Source: Rhizobium sp. NXC24
GTDB lineage: Bacteria > Pseudomonadota > Alphaproteobacteria > Rhizobiales > Rhizobiaceae
Length of the DNA: 64,000 nt
Direction: 5' to 3'
Assembly: GCF_002944315.1 (NCBI RefSeq)
Contig: NZ_CP024311.1
Coordinates: forward strand, 93,501-157,500
Shown here: positions 9,357 through 18,690 of the stretch, in pieces
How the letters are laid out: each line of letters opens with the position of its first letter
Position numbering within the stretch: the first letter of the stretch is position 1
Notes under the pieces: generated by a model
Databases searched by the model: none
What the model was told of the DNA's origin: nothing
The model's input: only the letters and a program-made list of their open reading frames with translations
Position numbers and translations under genes: made by a program

Positions 9357-9935
9357 ATGACGTTCAACAAGGCTGAACCCCTCGCATCCACCGAACGTCT
9401 CATTCTCCGCAGCTTCGTGCCGGAGGATTTCGAGGCTTACAGCGCCTATCGTTCCCAGCCAGCCATCTACCGCTTCCTCTACAGCGACCCGCCATCCGCG
9501 CAGGAGATGCGGGAGCGTTTCGACGCCAGCCTTAACACGCGCCTGTCGGAAGATGGCGATATCCTGCGCTGTGCCGTCATGAGAAGCGAGGATGATGCCC
9601 TGCTGGGCCAGGTCAGCCTTAAGCTTGCCAGCAAAGCCGCCCTTCAGGCCGAGGTCGGCTATATCTTCAATCCGGCCTATGCCGGCAAAGGATATGCGAC
9701 CGAGGCGGTGCGGGCCATCATCACGCTCGGCTTCGATAGATTCGGCTTCCACCGAATTTTTGCACGGCTGGACACGAAAAATACCGGCTCCGACGGCGTT
9801 GTCGAACGGCTCGGCCTGCGGCGCGAGGCGCATCTGATCGAAAACGATCGCTTCAACGGCGCCTGGGGTGACGAATATATTTATGCGGTTCTCCGCCGCG
9901 AATGGGCCTTAAGAGCGCCGAATCAGGCGCGTTAA
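9357..9935 (+). CDS. GNAT-family N-acetyltransferase (RimJ/RimL-like)
   Basis: 192 residues from the ATG at 9357, chosen because CGGGA lies about seven bases upstream; an ATG at 9336 would add seven residues but has its purine stretch too close. Typical RimJ/RimL-type layout: ERLILRSFVPEDFEAY at the N-terminus, EVGYIFNPAYAGKGYATEAV as the acetyl-CoA loop, then FHRIFARLDTKNTGS. The substrate is unknown; relatives acetylate ribosomal protein N-termini or small amines. It follows fabI by 78 bases but is probably not functionally tied to it. Confidence 0.85.
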   Translation: MTFNKAEPLASTERLILRSFVPEDFEAYSAYRSQPAIYRFLYSDPPSAQEMRERFDASLNTRLSEDGDILRCAVMRSEDDALLGQVSLKLASKAALQAEVGYIFNPAYAGKGYATEAVRAIITLGFDRFGFHRIFARLDTKNTGSDGVVERLGLRREAHLIENDRFNGAWGDEYIYAVLRREWALRAPNQAR

Positions 9936-10092
9936 TCTCCATTCGATAAGATTTTACGAAAATTTTAGGTTAATTCTATCTTGCCGGGGATGGCCCGTTA
10001 CGGCTGGCCGGAATTCCGATACAAGGCAGGCATTCAACAGTATTTCCTGCATGTCCATCGGTATTCACTAGCCATTTACGGGAACCCCAGCC

Positions 10093-11313
10093 GTGAACAC
10101 CATAACTGTTGCCAGTTCCAAGCCGCTCGATCCATTGGACGAGAGGGCATCGCTCGAAGCCGCCGCCACCGCAAGGGCATTGGGGCCGGATATATTGCGT
10201 GCGCTTGCCATCCTGCTTGTCATGCTCGTGCATCTGCCGGCGGAAGCGACGCCACTGCCGCTCGCCGGGATCAGGCCCTATGGCTGGATTGGCGTCGACA
10301 TATTCTTCGTGCTCAGCGGCTATCTCATCGGCACTCAGCTACTGACCGAAGTCGTGCGCGATGGTCGTGTGCACCTGAAATCCTTCTATCTGCGGCGTGC
10401 ATTCCGGATCCTGCCGGCATTCTTCATGGTATTGGCCATCTACACCGTCTTCCCCATTCTGCGTGACGCGCCGACTATGCAACCGGCCTGGCGCTTTGCG
10501 ACCTTTACCGTCAATTTCGGGCTTGATCCCCGATATGGTGGGGCGTTCACCGAGGCTTGGTCGCTGAGCGTCGAGGAGCATTTCTATCTCGCCCTGCCGG
10601 TTCTCATCATCTTGCTGAAGCGGCGCGCGACGGTGGTTTTCGTTGCTTTTCTGATTGCGACAATTTTGATGGCCGGCATGGGTCTGAGGTTTGCACTTTG
10701 GCAGAGTGACGTCGGCCCGGCTGCTGAAATGCAGGCCTACAGGGCGGCGCTGGCCGTCTATCTCAGGGATGTCTATTATCCGACTTACAATCGATTGGAC
10801 GGACTGACCTTTGGCGTCGTTCTCGCAGCAATCCGGCTGTTCAAGCCGCTGCTTTGGGAAAGATATATGCCGCCATACATCGCGCTCGGTATAGGCAGCC
10901 TGTTCGTGATAGTGGCTCTCGTGATCTTTTCCGTCCGCGGGCCGTTTGCTGAAACCAATTTGCCGCTTGTACTTCAGCCTCTTCCAGGCGCGGTCGTCGG
11001 CTTTCCGCTTTTCTCGGCGGGAGTGGCGTTCATTCTCGGCGCACTGCTGGACCTGCAGCCCAGGATCGCGCGCTGGCATCTTCCGGCCATATCGGGTATC
11101 GCCACGCTCTCCTACAGCCTCTATCTGACCCATAAGGGCGTCTACCATCTCGACCAGATGGCGTTCGGCAAGGACAATCTTCAGGGGCTCTCGGGCTTCG
11201 TCATCTATTTCGCCACCTGTTTCATCGTGGCGGCGACGCTCTGGTTTCTCGTCGAAAGAAACTTCCTGACCCTGCGCGATCACCTGATGCCCCGCTCGAG
11301 CCGAACCGGCTAA
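10093..11313 (+). CDS. Acyltransferase-3 (OafA/YrhL-like) membrane protein
   Basis: 406 residues with about ten membrane helices. Family members move acyl groups, often acetyl, onto surface polysaccharides or lipids. Signatures: PDILRALAILLVMLVHLP with the conserved membrane His, the WIGVDIFFVLSGYLIG motif, RRAFRILPAF, and EAWSLSVEEHFYL. The start is the GTG at 10093 with GGGAACC upstream. The gene stands alone; a role in exopolysaccharide or LPS decoration is a reasonable inference, but no polysaccharide gene adjoins it. Confidence 0.9.
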   Translation: MNTITVASSKPLDPLDERASLEAAATARALGPDILRALAILLVMLVHLPAEATPLPLAGIRPYGWIGVDIFFVLSGYLIGTQLLTEVVRDGRVHLKSFYLRRAFRILPAFFMVLAIYTVFPILRDAPTMQPAWRFATFTVNFGLDPRYGGAFTEAWSLSVEEHFYLALPVLIILLKRRATVVFVAFLIATILMAGMGLRFALWQSDVGPAAEMQAYRAALAVYLRDVYYPTYNRLDGLTFGVVLAAIRLFKPLLWERYMPPYIALGIGSLFVIVALVIFSVRGPFAETNLPLVLQPLPGAVVGFPLFSAGVAFILGALLDLQPRIARWHLPAISGIATLSYSLYLTHKGVYHLDQMAFGKDNLQGLSGFVIYFATCFIVAATLWFLVERNFLTLRDHLMPRSSRTG

Positions 11314-11327
11314 ATCCTTCGCATATA

Positions 11328-11353
11328 AAAAGGCGGCCGATTGGCCGCCTTTG
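11328..11353. terminator. Bidirectional terminator
   Basis: The stem AGGCGGCC…GGCCGCCT (11331–11350) is flanked by A-rich sequence on the left and TTTGT on the right, between the convergent acyltransferase and RsmC-like genes. It can serve both strands. Confidence 0.85.
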
Positions 11354-11357
11354 TCGT

Positions 11358-12380
11358 TTACTTCTTCGCCCACAGCACCTTGAAGCGAGCATTGCGGCAG
11401 GTCTCGCCATGCTCGCGGAAATTCTCCGCCAGCACCGGCTCGTAGGGCAGGCCGCGATTGGCGACCAGCATCAGGCGGCCGCCGCCGCGCAGTGCCGAGG
11501 ATGCCGCCTTGATCATCGCCTGGCCGAGCGAAGGCTCGGCAGCATGGCCCTCGTGAAAGGGCGGGTTCATGATCACCAGATCGTATTTGTCCTTGACCGG
11601 CTCGCTTGCCAGATCGTGCCAGAAGAAGCGCTGGGCGACCTTCGGGCAGTTTTCCAGGAGATTGGCGCGGGCGGCCTCCAGCGCTGCGTAGTGGGCCTCG
11701 TAGAGGTCCAGGCGCGCGATCCGCGGCGATCTGGTCGCCAGTTCCACCGAGAGATAGCCCCAGCCGGCGCCGAAATCGGCGGCGTCGCCGGAAAAATCGG
11801 TCGGCAGGCGCGATGCCAGCAATTCGGAGCCGGCGTCGATGCGATCATGCGAGAACATGCCGGCAGCGGTGGTGAACCGGCCTTCGATGCGTGTGGCGGG
11901 CTTTGCCAATTGCGCTGTCAGAGCAGCGGTGTCTGCCGGCCGCGTAAACCAGAACGCCACGCCATGATATTTCGGCATGTGCTCGACATCCAGGCCAAAA
12001 CCTTCGATGCGCTTGCGCAGCGGCTGAATGCCGTCTTCCTTGCCACCGGCGACGACGATCAGCCCGCCCGCCTTCACGCGTTTCAGCGCTTCGGCGATAT
12101 GGGCTTCGTTCTCGCCCTTGTGCTTGGTGCAGAGCACCAGCGCGCCATCATAATCCTCGTCCTCGATCTGCGGCGTCACATTGACGCGCTGCGCCTGAAG
12201 CTGGCGATAAAAGGGACGGAAACCTTGTACGGCGGAAAGCTCGGCGGCAAAGCCGTCGGGCAGCGAAAAGCCGGCCTCGGCGCCGAGAAACAGGATCCGC
12301 TTACCCTCGCCGGGCGCGTCGACAGTGCCGGAGGCAAAGGGATGGAACAGGGTCTTCAGGGCATCGCGGCTCATGGGCAT
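11358..12380 (-). CDS. RsmC-like 16S rRNA guanine-N2 methyltransferase
   Basis: 340 residues. Two related halves as in RsmC/RlmG: a degenerate N-terminal methyltransferase half and an active C-terminal one with SAM motif I (ADFGAGWGYLSVEL) and the amino-methyltransferase tetrapeptide NPPF in IMNPPFHEG. RsmC methylates G1207 of 16S rRNA; relatives act on other guanines, so the exact target is inferred. The first of two in-frame ATGs (12380 and 12374) is used. A rhizobial inverted repeat lies upstream. Confidence 0.85.
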   Translation of the reverse strand: MPMSRDALKTLFHPFASGTVDAPGEGKRILFLGAEAGFSLPDGFAAELSAVQGFRPFYRQLQAQRVNVTPQIEDEDYDGALVLCTKHKGENEAHIAEALKRVKAGGLIVVAGGKEDGIQPLRKRIEGFGLDVEHMPKYHGVAFWFTRPADTAALTAQLAKPATRIEGRFTTAAGMFSHDRIDAGSELLASRLPTDFSGDAADFGAGWGYLSVELATRSPRIARLDLYEAHYAALEAARANLLENCPKVAQRFFWHDLASEPVKDKYDLVIMNPPFHEGHAAEPSLGQAMIKAASSALRGGGRLMLVANRGLPYEPVLAENFREHGETCRNARFKVLWAKK

Positions 12381-12442
12381 GGTCTCGTCATGGGAGTGGG
12401 TTTCGTCTGTCGGATATGCGCGCAGTTCTCGACCTCATGCTT

Positions 12443-12589
12443 GCCCCTCACCCTAGCCCTCTCCCCGTTGGGACGGGGAGAGGAGACGACAGCGCAAGAC
12501 TAGATGCCTCGGTTTGGTGGGAGGGTAGTCGTCGAGCACAGTCGCTATCCCCTCTCCCCGCGTGCGGGGAGAGGGCTAGGGTGAGGGGC
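12443..12589. repeat. Rhizobial palindromic intergenic element (RIME/REP-like)
   Basis: The 25-base arm at 12443–12467 (gcccctcaccctagccctct…) is exactly reverse-complementary to 12565–12589. Each arm is followed inward by its own small hairpin (CTCCCCG…CGGGGAG). The core between is about 97 bases with no ORF. This layout is typical of short non-coding mobile repeats in Rhizobiaceae. It fills most of the 300-base gap between rsmC and pnp. Confidence 0.85.
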
Positions 12590-12632
12590 CGGGCACTCAG
12601 TATCAGCAAGGGCGGCCGGCGGCATTCAATAT

Positions 12633-12661
12633 AAAAAGGGCGCGGAAAAGATCCCGCGCCC
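12633..12661 (-). terminator. Rho-independent terminator of pnp
   Basis: On the minus strand GGGCGCGG–GATCTTTT–CCGCGCCC is followed by TTTTTA, 24 bases after the pnp stop. Confidence 0.9.
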
Positions 12662-12684
12662 CGGAACATGAGTGAAGGCGGGGC

Positions 12685-14823
12685 TTATTCGGCCGCGTCG
12701 TCCTTCTTCTTTTCAGCAGCGATTTCCTGGCCGGTCGCCTGGTCGACAACCTTCATGGACAGGCGGACTTTGCCGCGCTCGTCGAAGCCGAGCAGCTTGA
12801 CCCAGACCTTGTCGCCTTCCTTGACGACATCGGTCGTCTTGGCAACGCGCTCGGAAGCGAGCTGCGAGATGTGGACGAGGCCGTCGCGGGCGCCGAAGAA
12901 GTTGACGAAAGCGCCGAAGTCGGCGGTCTTGACAACAGTACCTTCGTAGATCTGGCCGACTTCCGGTTCAGCGACGATCGAGTGGATCCACTTGCGGGCC
13001 GCTTCGATTTCCTTGCCGGAGGACGAGGCGATCTTGACGGTGCCGTCGTCTTCGATGTTGATCTTCGCGCCGGTCTTTTCGACGATTTCGCGGATGACCT
13101 TGCCGCCGGAGCCGATGACTTCGCGGATCTTGTCGACCGGGATGTTCATGACTTCGATGCGCGGTGCGAATTCGCCGAGCTGGCCGCGGCTTTCGGAGAT
13201 GGCCTTGGACATTTCGCCGAGGATGTGCAAACGGCCGCTCTTCGCCTGGTTCAGGGCGACATTCATGATCTCTTCGGTGATGCCTTCGATCTTGATGTCC
13301 ATTTGCAGCGCGGTGATGCCGGCTTCCGTGCCGGCGACCTTGAAGTCCATGTCGCCGAGGTGGTCTTCGTCACCGAGGATGTCGGAAAGGACGGCGAAAC
13401 GCTCTTCTTCCTTGATCAAGCCCATGGCAATACCGGCGACCGGCTTTGCCAGCGGTACGCCGGCATCCATCAGCGCCAGCGAGGTGCCGCAAACGGTCGC
13501 CATCGAGGAGGAACCGTTGGATTCGGTGATTTCGGAAACGACGCGCAGCGTGTAGGGGAACTGCTCTGCCGTCGGCAGCATCGGATGGACAGCGCGCCAG
13601 GCGAGCTTGCCATGGCCGATTTCGCGGCGGCCCGGAGAACCCATGCGGCCGGTTTCGCCGACCGAGTAGGGCGGGAAGTTGTAGTGCAGCATGAAGTTTT
13701 CTTTGTACATGCCGGTCAGGCTGTCGACATACTGCTCGTCTTCGCCGGTGCCGAGCGTGGCAACGACGATCGCCTGCGTTTCACCGCGGGTGAAGAGGGC
13801 CGAGCCGTGCGTGCGCGGCAGCAGGCCGACTTCAGCGAGGATCGGGCGGACCGTCTGCAAGTCGCGGCCGTCGATGCGGCTGGACGTGTCGAGGATGTTC
13901 CAGCGAACGATCTTCGCCTGCAGATGCTTGAAGATGGCGCCGACTTCTTCAGCCGTGTACTTGGCTTCGCCTTCCTCGGGAAGGAAGTGTGCCTTCACCT
14001 TGGCCTTGACGGCGTCGACGGCGGCGTAACGATCGGCCTTCTGAGTGATCTTGTAGGCTTCGCGCAGTTCGGCTTCGGCAAGGCCCAGCATTTCGGTTTC
14101 GAGCGCGGAGAAATCGTCCGGCGTGAAATCGCGGGGTTCCTTGGCGGCAACTTCGGCGAGCTTGATGATCGCGTCGATCACCGGCTGGAAGCCGCGATGA
14201 CCGAACATGACGGCGCCGAGCATGACGTCTTCCGGCAGTTCCTTGGCTTCGGACTCGACCATCAGAACGGCTTCCTGCGTGCCGGCGACGACGAGATCGA
14301 GGCTCGATTCCTCCATCTCGTCGAGATGCGGGTTGAGCACGTATTCGCCGTTGATGTAGCCGACGCGGGCGCCGCCGATCGGGCCCATGAACGGAACGCC
14401 GGAGAGCGTCAGCGCTGCCGAGGTGGCAACCATCGACAGGATATCTGGGTTGTTTTCGAGGTCATGCTGGATGACGGTGACGACAACCTGGGTGTCGTTC
14501 TTGTAGCCTTCCGGGAAGAGCGGGCGGATCGGACGGTCGATCAGGCGGGAAACGAGGGTTTCGTTTTCGCTCGGGCGTCCTTCGCGCTTGAAATAGCCGC
14601 CGGGGATCTTGCCGGCTGCATAGGTCTTTTCCTGGTAGTTGACGGTGAGCGGGAAGAAATCCTGGCCCGGCTTCGGCGACTTGGCGGAAACGACGGTGGC
14701 GAGAACGACGGTCTCGCCGTAGGTGGCGATGACGGCGCCATCGGCCTGGCGGGCGATCTTGCCGGTCTCGAGCTTCAGCGGGCGGCCGGCCCACTCGATT
14801 TCGACGGTATGGATATCGAACAT
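12685..14823 (-). CDS. pnp: Polyribonucleotide nucleotidyltransferase (PNPase)
   Basis: 712 residues. PNPase degrades RNA 3'→5' by phosphorolysis and is part of the degradosome. Order: first RNase PH-like core ([15 protein letters not shown] onward), all-helical linker, second PH core ([19 protein letters not shown]), KH domain with [12 protein letters not shown] near residue 560, and S1 domain ([19 protein letters not shown]…VHISQLA). The ATG at 14823 is chosen because it begins the conserved FDIHTVEI segment and has AAGGA upstream; a longer frame back to 14865 is unlikely. It follows rpsO, as is usual. Confidence 0.97.
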   Translation of the reverse strand: MFDIHTVEIEWAGRPLKLETGKIARQADGAVIATYGETVVLATVVSAKSPKPGQDFFPLTVNYQEKTYAAGKIPGGYFKREGRPSENETLVSRLIDRPIRPLFPEGYKNDTQVVVTVIQHDLENNPDILSMVATSAALTLSGVPFMGPIGGARVGYINGEYVLNPHLDEMEESSLDLVVAGTQEAVLMVESEAKELPEDVMLGAVMFGHRGFQPVIDAIIKLAEVAAKEPRDFTPDDFSALETEMLGLAEAELREAYKITQKADRYAAVDAVKAKVKAHFLPEEGEAKYTAEEVGAIFKHLQAKIVRWNILDTSSRIDGRDLQTVRPILAEVGLLPRTHGSALFTRGETQAIVVATLGTGEDEQYVDSLTGMYKENFMLHYNFPPYSVGETGRMGSPGRREIGHGKLAWRAVHPMLPTAEQFPYTLRVVSEITESNGSSSMATVCGTSLALMDAGVPLAKPVAGIAMGLIKEEERFAVLSDILGDEDHLGDMDFKVAGTEAGITALQMDIKIEGITEEIMNVALNQAKSGRLHILGEMSKAISESRGQLGEFAPRIEVMNIPVDKIREVIGSGGKVIREIVEKTGAKINIEDDGTVKIASSSGKEIEAARKWIHSIVAEPEVGQIYEGTVVKTADFGAFVNFFGARDGLVHISQLASERVAKTTDVVKEGDKVWVKLLGFDERGKVRLSMKVVDQATGQEIAAEKKKDDAAE

Positions 14824-15147
14824 ATCTTGTCCTTGCGTAGTGCGGGAAAAGGCGCTGTCGTCCATCGATTGGCAAGGCGCATCTTCAACCGCACGAAATG
14901 TGACGCATCACGGGCAAGACAACGAGAGGCTTTCGAAGATCGGCCGAAGCATGAAGCTTCGGCTGAAAGCATCCGGCAATCCTGCCCCATGACAGGTCAA
15001 CGGTTGGTGTTGGCAGAACCGGCCCATCCGGCCTGCCGGCTGTCTCACATCGCGCAAACGGAAGCGCGACGGAACACGTTTGATGGGTTTCAAACCCTTC
15101 ATAAGCATCCGGCGGACGTTCACGCGAACGCCCGCCGGAAAATTCGA
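14824..15147 (-). other. rpsO–pnp spacer
   Basis: 324 bases with no gene. Beyond the strong hairpin at 15109–15138, there is a small GGGTTTCAAACCC palindrome near 15085. In enterobacteria the pnp leader is cut by RNase III and autoregulated by PNPase; a similar role here is only an analogy. Confidence 0.5.
15109..15138 (-). promoter_or_regulatory. Long hairpin directly after rpsO
   Basis: CCGGCGGGCGTTC pairs with GAACGTCCGCCGG over 13 pairs (one G·U) around GCGT, ten bases past the rpsO stop. No T-run follows, so it is more likely a processing or stability element between rpsO and pnp than a terminator. Confidence 0.7.
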
Positions 15148-15417
15148 TTAGCGACGGATACCGAGGCTGGAGATCAGCTTGGTATAACGGCCTTCGTCCT
15201 TCTTCTTGAGATAGTCAAGAAGCGAGCGCCGGCTGGAAACCATCGTCAGGAGGCCACGGCGGGAGTGATTATCCTTCTTGTGGTCCTTGAAGTGGTTGGT
15301 GAGGTTGTTGATGCGCTCGGTCAGGATCGCAACCTGGACTTCCGGAGAACCGGTGTCGCCTTCGGCGGTAGCGTATTCCTTGATCAGCGCAGCCTTGCGC
15401 TCAGCAGTAATCGACAT
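15148..15417 (-). CDS. rpsO: 30S ribosomal protein S15
   Basis: 89 residues, exactly the usual S15 length. S15 binds 16S rRNA early in 30S assembly. Conserved segments: [33 protein letters not shown] and the end [13 protein letters not shown]. The ATG at 15417 gives the family start [11 protein letters not shown]. Downstream lies pnp; upstream an unrelated hydrolase and the truB gene separate it from the rest of the nusA-infB block. Confidence 0.98.
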   Translation of the reverse strand: MSITAERKAALIKEYATAEGDTGSPEVQVAILTERINNLTNHFKDHKKDNHSRRGLLTMVSSRRSLLDYLKKKDEGRYTKLISSLGIRR

Positions 15418-15568
15418 CGGATGGTCCTTTCTATGAGAGGAAATATGTCGCCAAACGCCGGGATGTCGTCCAGCATTGGCCGCGAATGCAATCGGGCAGG
15501 CCCGATGCTGGCGCTGCCTATAAACCAAATGAGCGACAATGGAAAGAGGGTTCTCCCTGAGGCGCTTT

Positions 15569-16420
15569 TCAGCGCCCCGCCATGGCATTCCGGATCAGCG
15601 CATCGTAACCCTTGGGATCCTGCAGCATGGCGAAATGGCTGACGTCTTTCAGGATGACGAGCTTCGCTCCCGGAATCTCCTTCGCCATCATCTGCGTATG
15701 GTCTAGCTTGACCGCCTCGTCATGGTCGCCGATGGCAAGCGTGACCGGCACCGTGATCTTTCCAAGGTCGGCGGCCGTCCATGTCGGTTGCGTGGCCCAC
15801 ATCTGCGAGAGTTGCTTGACAAAGGCATCGTATTCGTTCGGCGTCGGTGACAGTTTCTTGTAATACTCGCCGGCGACATTGATGTATTCGTTGAACGTCT
15901 TGTTGCTCATGACGTCAGGCTTTACGCCGTCGGTGGTGACATTTGCCGCCTGAGCGATCACGCGTGTCAGCTTGTCGGGGTATTTCATCGCCATGTCGAT
16001 GCCGATGATGCCGCCATCCGACCATCCGACCAGCGTCACCTTGCCAATCTTCAGATAGTCGAGCAGCGCGGCGTAGTCCGAGGTCATCAGGTCGTAGCCG
16101 AAGGGCTGCTGGCTGCGCGTTGAGCGGCCATGCCCGCGGCTGTCGGCAACGATGACCAGATGATCCCTCGCGAAATCGGCAACCTGATGGCCCCAGACGT
16201 CGGCGTTCCCAAGTCCGCCATGGATGAAGAGGATTGGGTCGCCCGCACCGTATTCGGCATAATACATCTTGATGTCATTGACATCGGCCATGCCGCTCGT
16301 CTTCGGCTGCGGCATTGGCGGAAAAGCCGGCAGCCCGGCCCAGCGCTCGGCGGAATTCGCGCTCGCTGCTGTGAGGAACAACGAAAGGACTGCCAGTATT
16401 CCGATGGTAATTCTGCGCAT
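15569..16420 (-). CDS. Exported alpha/beta hydrolase
   Basis: 283 residues from the ATG at 16420, which begins a signal peptide ([20 protein letters not shown]) cleaved near residue 25. An alpha/beta hydrolase of the haloperoxidase/esterase type: oxyanion segment [14 protein letters not shown], nucleophile elbow GWSDGG, acid Asp in IGDHDEAV, and base His in KDVSHFAML. The substrate is unknown. It interrupts the common truB–rpsO neighbourhood on the same strand. Confidence 0.85.
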   Translation of the reverse strand: MRRITIGILAVLSLFLTAASANSAERWAGLPAFPPMPQPKTSGMADVNDIKMYYAEYGAGDPILFIHGGLGNADVWGHQVADFARDHLVIVADSRGHGRSTRSQQPFGYDLMTSDYAALLDYLKIGKVTLVGWSDGGIIGIDMAMKYPDKLTRVIAQAANVTTDGVKPDVMSNKTFNEYINVAGEYYKKLSPTPNEYDAFVKQLSQMWATQPTWTAADLGKITVPVTLAIGDHDEAVKLDHTQMMAKEIPGAKLVILKDVSHFAMLQDPKGYDALIRNAMAGR

Positions 16421-16511
16421 GTTCTCTCCCCTGAGGGCCGTTATGGCCCGTCGGGGAGCATATCGCATCGCCAATTACCCGCAATAGCTGTATCTTTCGG
16501 CTGGCCGAACG

Positions 16512-17444
16512 TCAGCCGAACACGCGCTTCGGCCGGAATTCGCCCTGTCCGATCTCGCCGATGGCGATCAGCTTGCCGCGCGCCGTCGCATAGGCCTCGC
16601 TCTCGGCCACCGGCGCATCGCGCCCACGCACGAGAATGGGATTGCCCATCTTCAGGCGATGCGCCTGGTCGTCGTTGATGACGAGATGCGGCAGTGCCGA
16701 CAGCGCTTCCGCCGTATCGATCAACAGAGCATCGAGAGCGGCGAGCCGTTCGTCCGCATCCTCGATTGCCTCGAGCGCGACGAGATTAGCGAGCGGCACC
16801 ATCGTCTCTTCGGCGAAGGGCGCGACGAAGCTGCGGCGCAGGCCGGAAATATGGCCATAGCAGCCTAGATCGCGGCCGAAATCGCGCGCGAGGGCCCGAA
16901 CGTAAGTACCCTTGCCGCATTCCACTTCGAAATGCGCCGTGTTGGCATCGGGGCAGGCGAGCAGCGTCAGACGGAAAATTTCCACCTCGCGTGACGGAAT
17001 CTCGACCGTTTCGCCATCGCGGGCCAGATCATAGGCGCGCTCGCCGGCGATCTTGATCGCCGAAAACTGCGGCGGGATCTGGTGGATGACGCCCGTATAT
17101 TTCGGCAGCAGCGCGCGAATATTCTCTTCGCTCGGACGCTTGTCCGAAGTCTCGGTCACTTCGCCTTCGAGGTCGTCCGTGGCGCGTTCCTCGCCCCAGG
17201 TGACGGTGAATTCATAGATCTTGCGGCCGTCCATGACGTAGGGAACGGTCTTGGTGGCGTCGCCAAGCGCGATCGGCAGCATGCCGGAGGCGAGCGGATC
17301 GAGCGTGCCGGCATGGCCCGCCTTCTGCGCCTTGAACAGCCACTTGATCTTCGAAACGGCCTCTGTCGAGCCGAAGTCCACCGGCTTGTCGAGGATGAGC
17401 CAGCCGGAAATCGGACGGCCTTTGGGTTTGCGTGGTTTGGACAT
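16512..17444 (-). CDS. truB: tRNA pseudouridine-55 synthase
   Basis: 310 residues. TruB makes pseudouridine 55 in the T-loop of tRNAs. The catalytic aspartate is Asp49 in [18 protein letters not shown]. Further family motifs are [16 protein letters not shown] and the C-terminal PUA-like segment. The ATG at 17444 follows rbfA by 12 bases; the two are co-transcribed. N-terminal basic residues ([13 protein letters not shown]) match rhizobial TruB. Confidence 0.96.
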   Translation of the reverse strand: MSKPRKPKGRPISGWLILDKPVDFGSTEAVSKIKWLFKAQKAGHAGTLDPLASGMLPIALGDATKTVPYVMDGRKIYEFTVTWGEERATDDLEGEVTETSDKRPSEENIRALLPKYTGVIHQIPPQFSAIKIAGERAYDLARDGETVEIPSREVEIFRLTLLACPDANTAHFEVECGKGTYVRALARDFGRDLGCYGHISGLRRSFVAPFAEETMVPLANLVALEAIEDADERLAALDALLIDTAEALSALPHLVINDDQAHRLKMGNPILVRGRDAPVAESEAYATARGKLIAIGEIGQGEFRPKRVFG

Positions 17445-17456
17445 TCGCTGTCTCTG

Positions 17457-17864
17457 TTATTGATCTTGATCGTTATCGTCTTCGAGATCGCGGCTGACCT
17501 CGGGCGAGCGCAGCAGTTCGTCGATCTTCTTGTAATTGTCGAAGCTCGTATCATCGCGGAAGCGGACTTCCGGCATGTACTTCATCTGGCGAAGCTGCGG
17601 GCCGAGACGGCCGCGGATATATTTCGCGTGGCGGTTCAGCGCCTCGATGACGGCGCCGTGGTCGGAGACGCCGAGCGGGGTCACGAAGGCGGTGGCGATC
17701 TTCAGATCCGGCGACATCCGCACTTCGGAAATGGAGATCACGGTGCGCTCGATCAGGTCGTCGCGCACTTCGCCGCGCTGCAGAACCTGCGTGATCGCTG
17801 AGCGCACCTGCTCGCCGACGCGAAGCATGCGCTGCGAAGGCGCGGAAGAAGTTGGTCTGGTCAT
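17457..17864 (-). CDS. rbfA: 30S ribosome-binding factor A
   Basis: 135 residues, KH-like fold. RbfA aids late 30S maturation and cold adaptation. Family segments: [20 protein letters not shown] at the start, [17 protein letters not shown], and [26 protein letters not shown]. The acidic tail ([10 protein letters not shown]) is usual in alphaproteobacteria. It is followed by truB 12 bases later. Confidence 0.96.
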   Translation of the reverse strand: MTRPTSSAPSQRMLRVGEQVRSAITQVLQRGEVRDDLIERTVISISEVRMSPDLKIATAFVTPLGVSDHGAVIEALNRHAKYIRGRLGPQLRQMKYMPEVRFRDDTSFDNYKKIDELLRSPEVSRDLEDDNDQDQ

Positions 17865-17932
17865 GGTTGTTCCGTTAGCAGCGTCCCTTGGACGCGATAA
17901 AGCGGGTCAAATGACTCGATCCGGCGCAAAGG

Positions 17933-18541
17933 TCAAGGCTGGACAGGGTTTGCGGCCCGCCAGAAGCCGAGAATCCTTGCGAAAGCGGCGTCCTGTTCGG
18001 CCTGATCGGCAAAAGCGGATACCGGGATATAGGTGACGAAGGATTCGAGGTCGAATTCGATACGGTCGTTTCGGCGCCCAATATCTTGGATCTCCGACCA
18101 GGCAAGCCACATCGATGAGGCCTGCGTGTTCCATGATGCGCCTTCAGGGGTGATGACTACGGTGATCGTGATGTTTGGGCGAATGCGCGATTGCATCGCT
18201 GCCAGGCGTCGAGCTGCCAGCCAGCGGAAATAAGGGACCAGGACGACATAGAGAATCAGGGTCGGCACCAACCAGATAAACGCGATGTCGCCCGTATCGA
18301 TTGACGCTGGTAGCTCGAAAATAGGAATGAAAAGATCGTTGCGCAGGAAATAGAAGAGCGCCGGCACGCCAGCGCCGCAGCCGATCGCCAACAAGAGGGC
18401 CCAGCCCAATTTGCCGTAGCGGCTCACAGCGCGGCGAGCGGTAAAGCGGCGTCCAGTTTCCTGCATGACGGCGACATGATCGCTTGGCTGACGGACGAAG
18501 GATATAGCGATCCGGTCATCGCTTTCAGGCATTGCCGTCAT
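17933..18541 (-). CDS. YcxB-like domain membrane protein
   Basis: 202 residues from the ATG at 18541 (an ATG at 18532 is also possible). Two membrane helices (about residues 48–67 and 83–104) are followed by a soluble C-terminal region with TPEGASWNTQASSMWLAWSEIQDIG and FVTYIPVSAFAD, the layout of the YcxB-like domain (PF14317), whose function is unknown. It lies between the infB terminator and rbfA on the same strand, and may now provide the promoter for rbfA-truB. Confidence 0.7.
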   Translation of the reverse strand: MTAMPESDDRIAISFVRQPSDHVAVMQETGRRFTARRAVSRYGKLGWALLLAIGCGAGVPALFYFLRNDLFIPIFELPASIDTGDIAFIWLVPTLILYVVLVPYFRWLAARRLAAMQSRIRPNITITVVITPEGASWNTQASSMWLAWSEIQDIGRRNDRIEFDLESFVTYIPVSAFADQAEQDAAFARILGFWRAANPVQP

Positions 18542-18636
18542 CTCGACGCTTCTTCCTGTTCTTTGGTTCGTTCCAGGCACGGTGCACAGCGGCTTTACTT
18601 GCGAGGTCGTTTAAAACAAAAGACTTAGCCCTCAAA

Positions 18637-18667
18637 GAAAAACCGCCGGTTTCGGCCGGCGGTTTTG
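18637..18667 (-). terminator. Rho-independent terminator after infB
   Basis: Minus strand: AAAACCGCCGGCC…GGCCGGCGG-type stem (18643–18664 on the plus strand, loop GAAA) then TTTTTCTTT. It would stop most transcription between infB and the YcxB-like/rbfA/truB genes. Confidence 0.9.
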
Positions 18668-18690
18668 ATATCTGGCAAATCGAAGATTGC

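Noticed and set aside
12871..15642. 923-codon open frame on the plus strand opposite pnp and rpsO
   Set aside because: It mirrors two certain genes in high-GC DNA, has no ribosome site or recognisable domain, and shows Asp/Val/Gly-rich nonsense typical of antisense frames.
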